Origin: JBNGOQ01 sp050589645
Lineage (GTDB): Bacteria > Bacteroidota > Bacteroidia > Flavobacteriales > Flavobacteriaceae
DNA: 64,000 nt
Direction: 5' to 3'
NCBI RefSeq assembly: GCF_050589645.1
Contig: NZ_JBNGOQ010000004.1
Location: 248,001-312,000, forward strand
Part shown: positions 54,751 to 62,750 of the stretch, piece by piece
Numbering within the stretch: the first letter of the stretch is position 1
Layout: each line of letters starts with the position of its first letter
The notes under the pieces: model-generated
What the model was told of the DNA's origin: nothing
The model's input: the letters and a program-made list of their open reading frames with translations, nothing else
Database searches by the model: none
Made by a program: the position numbers and the translations under genes

Positions 54751-55635
54751 TTATATCTTTTGGTTAATAAATTTCTTTAGTTCGTAAATGTCATTGTTTG
54801 AGAAATTAGAACTTATTCCAATATGCTTGAGGTATCTGGGAAGGGTCTCCGAGGCTATTTCTTCCTTTCCCTTTAGAGATCGTTGTTTTAAACAACTAAA
54901 CATAAGATCATGGAAAACCAAAGGATCAATTTCAAGAGCCAAATTGAGACATTCTCTGAAAAATTGGGTGTTTGGCACTTCAGGCAGATACCCGAAGTAA
55001 TTTTGGATTATCTTGGAATATTCTCCTTTCCTTAGACATTTAAACATATAGCTAATATCCAAGTGGCTAGAGTCTGTTTTAGGTTTAATTCGTTCTACTA
55101 AGGTATTTCGTCTGCTAAAGTAAATTAAACCAATGTTAGATAAATTATTCTTCGCGAAGAATGAAATATACTTTTGCGCGATGCTATAATGAGTTACTAC
55201 AACTACATTAAGAAAAGATTTTCGATACTCGTTAATTTGAGACAAAAGTCTATCTGTCGAGTCGTATTCGGTTTTTATTTCATAAACAACAGAAGTCCCA
55301 TTCAATAAAACCAAATCTGCTATGGATTTTCCAATTCTAAACTCATTGAATGCAATAGCTGTATTTAAATTATGCCTTCCTAATAGAATTTTGTTAACTA
55401 TGGTGTTTTTGTAGATATACTCATTCCTGTAGCTCAATAGCATTGAATTGTATAAATGCTCGAAAAAGTCATTGTAAGTTGATAATTCAATTTTTGGGTT
55501 AAAACTTGAGTATTTTTTTGCCTTCCTTTTGATGAAATCATGTTCACCTTTTTTAAGAATTCTATCAAACGAGGAATTACTGAATACCAGGGATGTATAT
55601 TTGAGAAGCGATTGATGTGACTGCTGGTTTGGCAT
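54751..55635 (-). CDS. sce7726-family PD-(D/E)xK nuclease-like protein
   Basis: 294 residues, first gene of the operon. A restriction-endonuclease-like core is indicated by Glu98 in FNEFRIG, Asp107 in SIADLVLL and Glu119-Ile-Lys121 in VVYEIKTEYDS, the spacing expected of a PD-(D/E)xK site, followed by QINEYRKSFLNVVVVTHYS. The C-terminal third is helical. The family name comes from Sorangium. Members occur with sce7725 proteins and have no proven role, but a nuclease paired with a RES enzyme suggests defence. Low G+C compared with the flanking RHS DNA supports recent acquisition. Confidence 0.75.
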   Translation of the reverse strand: MPNQQSHQSLLKYTSLVFSNSSFDRILKKGEHDFIKRKAKKYSSFNPKIELSTYNDFFEHLYNSMLLSYRNEYIYKNTIVNKILLGRHNLNTAIAFNEFRIGKSIADLVLLNGTSVVYEIKTEYDSTDRLLSQINEYRKSFLNVVVVTHYSIAQKYISFFAKNNLSNIGLIYFSRRNTLVERIKPKTDSSHLDISYMFKCLRKGEYSKIIQNYFGYLPEVPNTQFFRECLNLALEIDPLVFHDLMFSCLKQRSLKGKEEIASETLPRYLKHIGISSNFSNNDIYELKKFINQKI

Positions 55636-56093
55636 GTTTTACAGAAACTGTTGTTTGTTTAGGTAAAATTACTTCATAAAAATTTAATAAGAACTATACC
55701 GTATTTGGTCTAAAAACTGATGCTATTATATAATTGGTTAAGTCACCTAAACGTATTAAAGCTCAGGTCACAACATTTTGTTTTCGAATTTAGAAAGACA
55801 GTAAAACTGCTAAAATATTTCTTAGATAAGCAGAACTTACCTCGAGGAATACTCAAATATAATAATTTTCCGACAACAACATTACGTATTTCCGTAGATG
55901 ATTGGAATAATGGAAATAGGAAGTTCAAGCTCTAAACTGAAAACCGTTCTAATTCCTAAAAGAAAAAGCACTATCAAATTTGAATGCACTTTTGCTTATT
56001 TCCATTACTCATTCATAACGAAATACTATCTTTAGCAATCAAACAAATAGAATTATAAGAGAAATCTAAACAAGGACATATTGAAATAACGAA
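55636..56093. other. AT-rich intergenic region upstream of the sce7726 operon
   Basis: About 460 bp that should contain the operon promoter (minus strand). Short open frames around 55720-55935 on both strands lack coding character. No repeat recognised. Confidence 0.4.
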
Positions 56094-56265
56094 GCGTTAA
56101 GTTATTCTCGATTCAGAAAATCGCCAGTTTAAAGAATCCTACAGGAATAATAGATGTAACGCTCGCGCTACGGCGTGGGCTGTATCTATTTGTAGGATGG
56201 GTGTCTGGCGATACCTCTGAATCGGGTAGCTCTGCAGTTCCACGCTTCTTTTTTGTTAACCGCTG
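56094..56265. repeat. Long nested inverted repeat
   Basis: A 170-bp imperfect palindrome centred near 56168. Pairing blocks from outside inward: AGCGTTA (56094-56100) with TTAACCGCT (56257-56265); CGATTCAGA (56110-56118) with TCTGAATCG (56217-56225); ATCGCCAG (56121-56128) with CTGGCGAT (56206-56213); ATCCTACA (56137-56144) with TGTAGGAT (56192-56199). The tip contains AATAGAT/ATCTATT and ACGC/GCGT pairs. It could be a MITE-like element, a recombination site or a structured RNA. Confidence 0.65.
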
Positions 56266-56297
56266 TTTGGGACTGGCAGAGGTCAAAACCAATTCCA

Positions 56298-56402
56298 ATG
56301 AATACCAAAACAATAGTTACTTTATCGATTATCGCACTATTACTAACTGCATTCATAACAAATCAAGGACGGGGCCAATACCACTACGGAATACACCTAT
56401 GA
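56298..56402 (+). pseudogene. Signal-peptide remnant fused to RHS DNA
   Basis: ATG 56298 opens 34 codons: MNTKTIVTLSIIALLLTAFI, then TNQGRGQ, a clean signal peptide, followed by seven residues read out of frame from RHS DNA and a stop at 56400-56402. The 5' end of a secreted-protein gene has been joined to the RHS fragment. No functional product is expected unless it acts as a short leader. Confidence 0.5.
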
Positions 56403-57699
56403 CGGCAATGGCAATATGATCACCGATGCCAACAAGGGTATTACAAGTATTACGTACAACCATCTGAATTTACCTACACAGGTGACCCTGGGTTCCGGAA
56501 ATATTCAATATATTTACGACGCCACGGGCGTAAAACAGAAGAAGATCGTCAGCGGCGGTGGTACAACCACCGAGTATGCAGGGAATTACGTATACGAAAA
56601 CAGTTCTTTGATATTTTTTAACCATGCCGAGGGCTATATAGAACCCGATGGTAGTGGCGGATATGATTATATCTACCAATATAAGGACCATTTGGGGAAC
56701 ATACGTTTGGCCTACCACAATTCAGGCACAGCTGCCAATCCTACTCTGCAAATTAGGGAAGAGAACAATTACTATCCTTTTGGGCTAAAGCACAAGGGGT
56801 ATAATGGCGGACAGGTTGGGCGCAACCACAAATATGGTTTTGGCGGTAAGGAAGAACAGGATGATGCTGTTGGTGGAAACTCTTTGGACTGGCTGGATTT
56901 TGGAGCGCGGAACTATGATGCAGCTTTGGGTAGATGGTTTGTTCTAGATCCAAGGGCTGATGATATTTTGCAGGTTGATTTAACCCCATATAATTATAGT
57001 TGGAACAATCCCGGCAATGTATATGATCCAGATGGTGAATGTCCATGGTGTATTGGTGCTGTTATTGGTGCGGTAGTAGATTATGCATCGCAAGTCGCGG
57101 TCAACTATGCTCAAGGAAAGACGGGTTTAGATGCATTTACTGATGTTGATGGAACTTCCATACTTATATCTGCGGGAGCTGGAGCACTTTCTGGTGGTTT
57201 ATCAACCTTGAAAAATGTAGGTAAGGTAGGAAAAGCGACCATCCAAGTAGGCATAGAGATAGCTGAAGAGTCTGCTCAACAACTAAATGAAAATGGCAAT
57301 ATTAATGGCAGTGATTTAGCAACAAACGTAATTCAAGGTAAGGTAATCGATAAATCATTAAGAGATACTCGGTTATTTAAGGAAGTTTCTACAAAAAATG
57401 CAGAAAGAAAGCTGGATAGAGCAGAAAGAGTTGCTGGAAGCAATCCAAGAACGAGTAGACAAGAAGCAGTTACAAAAGCTAAAAAAGAAGTCAAAAGTTT
57501 AGAAAATCAAAATAAAGCTATTGATGCTTCTAATAAACTTGTTGATCAATCAGCAAATAAAGCAGTTGGAGCAGCTACAACTTTAATGAGAGGAAATAAT
57601 CAATCTAATATCAAAGTACGGGACGTTCGTACCCAAACTACAAAGGTTCGGGATAACACCCAAGTGAAAATACGGCGAGTGGCAAAACTCCCCATATAA
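56359..57699 (+). CDS. Orphan RHS core with unknown toxin tip (cassette 2)
   Basis: The RHS frame opens at 56359, right after a stop, and reads NTTTEYTYDGNGNMITDANK; the first ATG is 56416. Bases 56425 to about 56830 are nearly identical to 50620-51030 of the main RHS gene. After GRWFVLDP and YDPDGECPWC the sequence departs: a Gly/Ala-rich hydrophobic stretch (ILISAGAGALSGGLSTLKNV) of pre-toxin type, then a basic coiled-coil-like end (RKLDRAERVAG, KKEVKSLENQNKAIDASNKL). No known toxin domain is recognised. Lacking signal peptide and repeats, it is probably silent until recombined. Confidence 0.7.
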   Translation, partial: QIKDGANTTTEYTYDGNGNMITDANKGITSITYNHLNLPTQVTLGSGNIQYIYDATGVKQKKIVSGGGTTTEYAGNYVYENSSLIFFNHAEGYIEPDGSGGYDYIYQYKDHLGNIRLAYHNSGTAANPTLQIREENNYYPFGLKHKGYNGGQVGRNHKYGFGGKEEQDDAVGGNSLDWLDFGARNYDAALGRWFVLDPRADDILQVDLTPYNYSWNNPGNVYDPDGECPWCIGAVIGAVVDYASQVAVNYAQGKTGLDAFTDVDGTSILISAGAGALSGGLSTLKNVGKVGKATIQVGIEIAEESAQQLNENGNINGSDLATNVIQGKVIDKSLRDTRLFKEVSTKNAERKLDRAERVAGSNPRTSRQEAVTKAKKEVKSLENQNKAIDASNKLVDQSANKAVGAATTLMRGNNQSNIKVRDVRTQTTKVRDNTQVKIRRVAKLPI

Positions 57700-57709
57700 A
57701 ATATATTTT

Positions 57710-57748
57710 AATGAGGTTGGTCAAAATTTTGGATCAACCTCATTTTTT
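57710..57748. terminator. Bidirectional terminator between cassette 2 and the antisense gene pair
   Basis: AATGAGGTTG (57710-57719) pairs with CAACCTCATT (57735-57744), followed by six T on the plus strand. It can serve the plus-strand RHS fragment; its right flank touches the stop codon of the minus-strand gene. Confidence 0.75.
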
Positions 57749-58290
57749 CAGTCTTGATTATACCCATCAATGGTCGTTTTGCCATTAATTATCAAGGTGT
57801 TCATTATTTCGGAATATTTGTTTTCTTCGTTTTCAAAATCAGCTTCAAACGCAAGAAACAAAACATTATAAAGCGTTTTACCAGCCATAAAACTGTCGTT
57901 GTAACCGATAAACTTATTATTTTGGCTTTCAGTGTGTATCTTATACCTTAGGGTCTTCAGGTTATTATAAATGATAATTTCCTTATCTAAAATGGAACAA
58001 TTGCAGTTGTTTAGAAAAAAGGTTTCGTAGGAATCGTCCAAAAGATTGCCATTTACGAAATTATGTCCATAAATCTTAGATACTACTAAAGTATAGTTGA
58101 ACTTTGTTGGATTGTTTTTGGCAAACGCATCAATCTCAACATTTTTTATGTCCTTACTTGTATAATTTGTTCCTTTTTCCAAGAAAAAGACATAATCGTT
58201 TTTATCATCTACATAGATGCTCCTTTTTTCTTGCGCAATAGTATTTAGAATGAAGAAGGCCAGAAATATTGATGGAATCGCTTTGTTCAT
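57748..58290 (-). CDS. Secreted protein of unknown function within the RHS array
   Basis: 180 residues with a signal peptide (FLAFFILNTIAQ). The mature part (IYVDDKNDYVFFLEKGTNYT, TFFLNNCNCSILDKEIIIYN) matches nothing I know. It is antisense to the surrounding RHS cassettes and overlaps the upstream membrane-protein gene by 4 bp. It could be an immunity factor for cassette 2 acting in the periplasm, but the opposite orientation is against this. Confidence 0.55.
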   Translation of the reverse strand: MNKAIPSIFLAFFILNTIAQEKRSIYVDDKNDYVFFLEKGTNYTSKDIKNVEIDAFAKNNPTKFNYTLVVSKIYGHNFVNGNLLDDSYETFFLNNCNCSILDKEIIIYNNLKTLRYKIHTESQNNKFIGYNDSFMAGKTLYNVLFLAFEADFENEENKYSEIMNTLIINGKTTIDGYNQD

Positions 58291-58691
58291 TTCTTATGTT
58301 TTAGAAAAATTAAAATCCCTAAAAAAGCAAGTGAAATTATAGATACATACTGCATTGTTAGAGATTCATCTAAGTATACGAAAGTCTTCTTTTTTCTGTT
58401 GGTCTTGAGGTTTAAAAGTTGTCCTGGCTCTAATGTATCGCAATATCTTCCCTTAATGTTTTTAGAATACTGTTGGCCTTCATAATAGAAGTTAAAATAT
58501 GCTTTAATACTTTTGTTACTAACCTTACAGGAAACAGGTATGTCCTTAATACTTACTTCAACTACTTCACCATTTCTGATTATGTTGAATTTTTCATAAC
58601 TATTAATTGCTATGGCGATTGCAATTGCCATAAAAATAGAACCGAATACCCTATACATATCTAGCACAAGTTTTTTTGGACTTGCCATCAA
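58287..58691 (-). CDS. Small two-helix membrane protein
   Basis: 134 residues with one transmembrane helix near the N-terminus (GSIFMAIAIAIAINSY) and one at the C-terminus (YVSIISLAFLGILIFL). Between them is a beta-rich segment (VEVSIKDIPVSCKVSNKSIK, YFNFYYEGQQYSKNIKGRYC) that is probably periplasmic. It overlaps the secreted-protein gene (ATGA type). The role is unknown; association with toxin immunity is possible because of its place between two RHS fragments. Confidence 0.6.
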   Translation of the reverse strand: MMASPKKLVLDMYRVFGSIFMAIAIAIAINSYEKFNIIRNGEVVEVSIKDIPVSCKVSNKSIKAYFNFYYEGQQYSKNIKGRYCDTLEPGQLLNLKTNRKKKTFVYLDESLTMQYVSIISLAFLGILIFLKHKK

Positions 58692-58812
58692 GGTGTGGAA
58701 AAAACAAAATCAGAACTGTCCAAAAGAGTATTTTTTCATCTTATCAACTAATTAAGTATAAATGTAATCAAATATTAGTTTAATCTCTAAATAGAGAAGG
58801 AAATTTCTTATA

Positions 58813-60645
58813 TTGTATCTCAAGCTAGCACCAGACCCCTGCCACCCCCCGTTACAACTAGTGGACTATAGCTACAACACCCGCGGCTGGCTTACGAGCA
58901 TCAACGATGTCAACAATATAGCCAGTGATCTCTTCAGTTTCCGGCTGGGCTATAACGAGGGCAGCGATCCGCTCTACAACGGCAATATTGCCAAGAGCGA
59001 GTGGAAGACCGCCAATACGGACCAAAGCCTAAGGGATTATGCCTATACCTATGATGCGCTCAACAGGATCACCACCGCCATAGACAATACCGGTAATTAC
59101 AGCCTGGGCAGTGCTACGAACCCGGTGACCTATGACAAGAACGGGAATATTGGCCTCCTGCTGCGCAAGGGCCATACCAATGCCGCGGCCACCAGCTTTG
59201 GCATTATGGACGATCTGGTCTATACCTATGACAACAACAGCAATAAATTGAAGAAAGTAGCGGACGCAGCGCCCATAGATGCCTTTGGGTTTAAGGACGA
59301 TGCGGTGAACACGGCCGCCGATACTGTGGACGATTACACCTATGATGCCAATGGCAACATGCTTACCGATGCCAACAAGGGTATTACAAGTATTACGTAC
59401 AACCATCTGAATTTACCTACACAGGTGACCCTGGGTTCCGGAAATATTCAATATATTTACGATGCCACGGGCGTAAAACAGAAGAAAGTTGTAAACGAGA
59501 CCGGGCTAAGTTCTGTGACAACCGAATATGCTGGTGACTATGTTTATGAAAACAGCAGTTTAAAGCAGTTCAACCACCTGGAAGGATATATTGAGCCGAA
59601 TGGAAGTAACTATCAATATGTATATCAACTCAAGGACATCTGGGGCAATACGAGGATTACCTATTCCGATGACAACGGTGATGGTTCCGTTACCAGTTCT
59701 GAAATCCGTAGAGAACAGAATTACTATCCCTTCGGTCTGGAGCATCAAGGATATAATGGTGCCTCTTATGGAGTTAAAAACAATCTAAAGACCTATCAGG
59801 GTCAGGAGTTTACAGAAGACCTTGATCTCAACACCCATGAGTGGAGATATCGTGTCAGTGACCCTGCTACTGGAAGGTTTTGGCAGATTGATCCGTTAGC
59901 AGAGGACTATAGCTATAATTCCACCTATGCATTTCAAGAGAATAAACTGGGTATAGGAGTAGAATTGGAGGGCTTAGAAGTTGGGGGGTTTCTCAATCCG
60001 GCCGATATCTTTAATTTTAGAGATGGCAAAGGGAAGCCAGTGCTTACCTTTGGGTTGCATAAAATCAAACTACCTATGGCCTCCCGTAATACAAACGGTG
60101 GCGCAGGTGCGTTCATTGAGAATACTGTGAAGGCCATATATAACGGCGCCGCAAGCACCTTTAATGAAGGTATGGAAGGTGGGAATATGGGTGATATGGC
60201 TGCTGATGGTGTTGCGGAAATGGGTAATATCGCTAGAAGAATAGAAAACGGAGAGGCAACTGTAGAAGATGCTGAGAACGTTGTAGCTGGGGCAGCTATG
60301 ACAGTACTCAGAAGTAAGATAAAAACAGTCGGTAATAAAAAGTTCAACGGGAAAGCCGACACAAAAAGTACAACTTCTCGGGAAGCTTTCAGAAATGCCA
60401 AAGATCAAAATGGTATTCCTAGAAGTCAACAACCTGATAAAACATTTAACACTCCTGACAAGAATACAGGACAGAATTTAAAAACGTACGAGTTCACTAA
60501 TAGCAAAGGTGAGAAGGTTCAGATAAGGAAAGACAATCCAAGGACTTTTCCAGATGGGGGCAAGCAAGGCCCTCATTTCAATGCTGGCAAAGCAGGTCAA
60601 AAGCTAAAACAGCATCATAATTTCGACAATAATGGAAGTAAATAA
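58813..60645 (+). CDS. Orphan RHS core with HNH/EndoVII-like toxin tip (cassette 3)
   Basis: The frame begins with TTG 58813, but RHS similarity starts near 58852 (VDYSYNTRGWLTSINDVNNI). It carries about 365 residues of YD repeats and core, longer than cassettes 2 and 4. DNA identity with the main gene ends near 59530, where another core allele takes over (LKDIWGNTRITYSDDN, LEHQGYNGASYG). The tip at residues about 520-610 reads SREAFRNAKDQNGIPRSQQP, YEFTNSKGEKVQIRKDNPRT and GPHFNAGKAGQKLKQHHNF, matching the HNH/endonuclease VII-fold polymorphic toxins I recall. No signal peptide, so it is an orphan tip. Confidence 0.75.
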   Translation: MYLKLAPDPCHPPLQLVDYSYNTRGWLTSINDVNNIASDLFSFRLGYNEGSDPLYNGNIAKSEWKTANTDQSLRDYAYTYDALNRITTAIDNTGNYSLGSATNPVTYDKNGNIGLLLRKGHTNAAATSFGIMDDLVYTYDNNSNKLKKVADAAPIDAFGFKDDAVNTAADTVDDYTYDANGNMLTDANKGITSITYNHLNLPTQVTLGSGNIQYIYDATGVKQKKVVNETGLSSVTTEYAGDYVYENSSLKQFNHLEGYIEPNGSNYQYVYQLKDIWGNTRITYSDDNGDGSVTSSEIRREQNYYPFGLEHQGYNGASYGVKNNLKTYQGQEFTEDLDLNTHEWRYRVSDPATGRFWQIDPLAEDYSYNSTYAFQENKLGIGVELEGLEVGGFLNPADIFNFRDGKGKPVLTFGLHKIKLPMASRNTNGGAGAFIENTVKAIYNGAASTFNEGMEGGNMGDMAADGVAEMGNIARRIENGEATVEDAENVVAGAAMTVLRSKIKTVGNKKFNGKADTKSTTSREAFRNAKDQNGIPRSQQPDKTFNTPDKNTGQNLKTYEFTNSKGEKVQIRKDNPRTFPDGGKQGPHFNAGKAGQKLKQHHNFDNNGSK

Positions 60646-61126
60646 AATAAAAGAGATTTTTCCAAATCATTATCAAATGATATTGGATTTTCCAACTACA
60701 GCAGTATTGAAGAAACTACTAAATAGAAATGTTAAATATGTATGGGTTTTTGAACACGTAGAAAACATAAATATGTGGAGTCCTTACAGGCATTCATTAT
60801 TTGGAGAAAATGTAAATGAGTTGGAAATGCTCGTAGAGGTTAGGAATATGAGCATGGAATATTTAGTGGAAACATCTGATTTTTTTAAGCTCATCCCGAA
60901 AATCAATCAACCCATAACCCTATATCAAATTGATGAAAAGCCCCCTTCTTATGTAGATTTGAGAAGACTCAATGGAAAAGGTAAGTATGATTTGCTTAAA
61001 AAGGAAGTTGATTATCTATTTGAAATTGAAATTCCATATCCGTCGGACTATTCTCCTATAGTTAGCCCTAGTGAGGAATTTTTGAAGTCAATCGCAATTA
61101 ACAACGATATAACAAATTTACCCTGA
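60632..61126 (+). CDS. Putative immunity protein of cassette 3
   Basis: 164 residues, soluble and acidic, beginning MEVNKIKEIFPNHYQMILDF and containing YVWVFEHVENINMWSPYRHS and QIDEKPPSYVDLRRLNGKGK. No family is recognised. It starts inside the last codons of the toxin tip (14-bp overlap), the classical arrangement of a toxin with its cognate inhibitor, which ensures coupled synthesis if the tip is expressed. Confidence 0.65.
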   Translation: MEVNKIKEIFPNHYQMILDFPTTAVLKKLLNRNVKYVWVFEHVENINMWSPYRHSLFGENVNELEMLVEVRNMSMEYLVETSDFFKLIPKINQPITLYQIDEKPPSYVDLRRLNGKGKYDLLKKEVDYLFEIEIPYPSDYSPIVSPSEEFLKSIAINNDITNLP

Positions 61127-61208
61127 AATCGTCGCTACTTCTAGCCTTCAAAGGCTGGTAGGCACCCATGCTAATAGTAGTTTAATTTAACATTAGTAAA
61201 AAAGATTT
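61127..61208. other. Spacer start with a short palindrome
   Basis: Contains AGCCTT-CA-AAGGCT (61143-61156), the counterpart of the palindromes found at the same place in the spacers near 63216 and 63710. Confidence 0.45.
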
Positions 61209-61243
61209 AAACCACAATCTCCCAAGTGGGGGTTGTGGTTTTT
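61209..61243 (+). terminator. Terminator hairpin after cassette 3 (spacer copy 2)
   Basis: AAACCACAA (61209-61217) pairs with TTGTGGTTT (61233-61241), with a short T run after it and the loop sequence TCTCCCAAGTGGGGG shared with the copies at 63267 and 63755. Confidence 0.8.
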
Positions 61244-61284
61244 GTATGTAGTGGTTGCTTTTGGATTTCCTTTTCCGCGGTATA

Positions 61285-61470
61285 GTTTCCAAAAGCTTTG
61301 AGATTCAGAATCCACCTTTAGGTGGATGACGCACAGTTTTGGAAACGGTTTTTCCGAAGGAAAAAATACCTCGGAAAAGGTGTCCTTTCCCTGCCCGTCC
61401 GCAGGCGGGTTTTGTTTCGTTTTCTCTTGCCTCCGACGAGTGCAACGAGAGGAAGGCACAGCAAAGAAAA
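61285..61470. repeat. Cluster of hairpins at the left edge of cassette 4
   Basis: Inverted pair GTTTCCAAAA (61285-61294) and TTTTGGAAAC (61337-61346) enclosing TCCACC-TTTA-GGTGGA (61311-61326). Further right are TTTTTCC-GAA-GGAAAAA, a CCTGC/GCAGG hairpin around CCGTCC, and a CTC-TTGC/GCAA-CGAGAG pair. Four stems in under 200 bp directly before the RHS homology at 61481 suggest a structured mobile or recombination remnant. Confidence 0.55.
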
Positions 61471-61480
61471 TGAAAAGACC

Positions 61481-62737
61481 TATTTTTACGACGCCGCGGG
61501 CGTAAAACAGAAGAAAGTTGTAAACGAGACCGGGCTAAGTTCTGTGACAACCAAATATGCAGGAAACTATATCTATGAAAGCAGTTCCTTGCAATTCTTT
61601 AACCATGCGGAAGGCTATGTGGAGCCGAATGGCAGCAATTGGGACTATGTGTACCAATACAAGGACCATTTGGGCAACATACGTTTGGCCTACCATAACT
61701 CTGGTACCGCTTCCAACCCAACCCTGCAAATCAGGGAGGAGAACAACTACTATCCTTTTGGGCTAAAGCACAAGGGGTACAATGGTGGACAGGTAGGTAG
61801 GGACCATAAATATGGTTTTGGTGGAAAAGAAGAACAGGATGACGCTGTTGGTGGAAGTTCCTTGGATTGGTTGGATTTTGGAGCGCGGAATTATGATGCG
61901 GCCTTGGGTAGGTGGATGAATTTGGATCCGCTGGCGGAGTTGATGCGTAGACATTCACCGTATAACTATGCTTTTAACAATCCTGAGATTTTTATTGATC
62001 CAGACGGTCAAAACCCGCTTTCAACACATACTGACCAAAATGGAAATGTTCTAGCTGTATACAATGATGGGGATAATAATGTCTATAAGCACGATGATGC
62101 TAAAACGAAAGCTGATGTTGATAAAAAGAGATCGGCAATCGCGAAAGGAGGTGTTGATGGAAAAAAGGGTGGTGTTAGGATTACTTCCGGAGGTGGTGAA
62201 AAAGTTGGAGAGACTGAATATTGGGATGAGTTTAGAAGTCATGATAACGAAACTGGAGAAATATTGGATGAGGTTATTCCGGGGGCAAAGATTGAATTCG
62301 GAGAATCCTGGGATGAAACAGTTAAAGAGTTAAATGAATCTAGTTCTCAAATGTCGTTAAAACAAATCGCCGGAGAATCCGTAACAAATGGTGACTTCGA
62401 TATTAAATCAAACAAGAAGCTTGCCCCTTCAGGTGCAGGTACCGGGAAATTATTAAATGGCAAATATGCTACTGCAAGGTCAGCCGGTAATTTTTTAGCA
62501 GGAATGAATGGAGCAACAGGAAAAACAGGGCAGTTTGGAGGTGGTTTTCATATAAGTAAGTCAACTTATATGAAAATGGCAGGAGCTCTGCACAATGGGA
62601 ACTGGAACGCCTGGAACGCAGGCAGGATACTGTTTTTTGGAAAGGCATTTGGCCCAGCCCCATACTTTGGTGAAATCCCTTATGCAGGTCGTCAAATAAG
62701 CAGCGGATTTGATGCTGGGGTTAATATTAGAAATTAA
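61481..62737 (+). CDS. Orphan RHS core with unknown toxin tip (cassette 4)
   Basis: RHS homology begins at TYFYDAAGVKQKKVVNETGL; the frame stays open to ATG 61322 through hairpin DNA that does not look coding. The core to about 61910 closely matches the main gene and cassette 2 (EEQDDAVGGSSLDWLDFGAR). After GRWMNLDPLAEL and FIDPDGQNPL a new tip follows (TDQNGNVLAVYNDGDNNVYK, GETEYWDEFRSHDNETGE), ending with YMKMAGALHNGNWNAWNAGR and FGPAPYFGEIPYAGRQISSG. I have no firm family for this domain. It has no signal peptide and is probably unexpressed by itself. Confidence 0.7.
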   Translation, partial: YFYDAAGVKQKKVVNETGLSSVTTKYAGNYIYESSSLQFFNHAEGYVEPNGSNWDYVYQYKDHLGNIRLAYHNSGTASNPTLQIREENNYYPFGLKHKGYNGGQVGRDHKYGFGGKEEQDDAVGGSSLDWLDFGARNYDAALGRWMNLDPLAELMRRHSPYNYAFNNPEIFIDPDGQNPLSTHTDQNGNVLAVYNDGDNNVYKHDDAKTKADVDKKRSAIAKGGVDGKKGGVRITSGGGEKVGETEYWDEFRSHDNETGEILDEVIPGAKIEFGESWDETVKELNESSSQMSLKQIAGESVTNGDFDIKSNKKLAPSGAGTGKLLNGKYATARSAGNFLAGMNGATGKTGQFGGGFHISKSTYMKMAGALHNGNWNAWNAGRILFFGKAFGPAPYFGEIPYAGRQISSGFDAGVNIRN

Positions 62738-62750
62738 TAATACTAAAAAC

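Noticed and set aside
55720..55935. Small open frames on both strands upstream of the sce7726 gene
   Set aside because: Low-complexity AT-rich sequence, no plausible start context, no recognisable domain.
56094..56265. Integron attC site
   Set aside because: The palindrome ends contain GTTAA, but the required RYYYAAC left end and GTTRRRY right end are not in the correct order on either strand, and no integrase or cassette array is seen.
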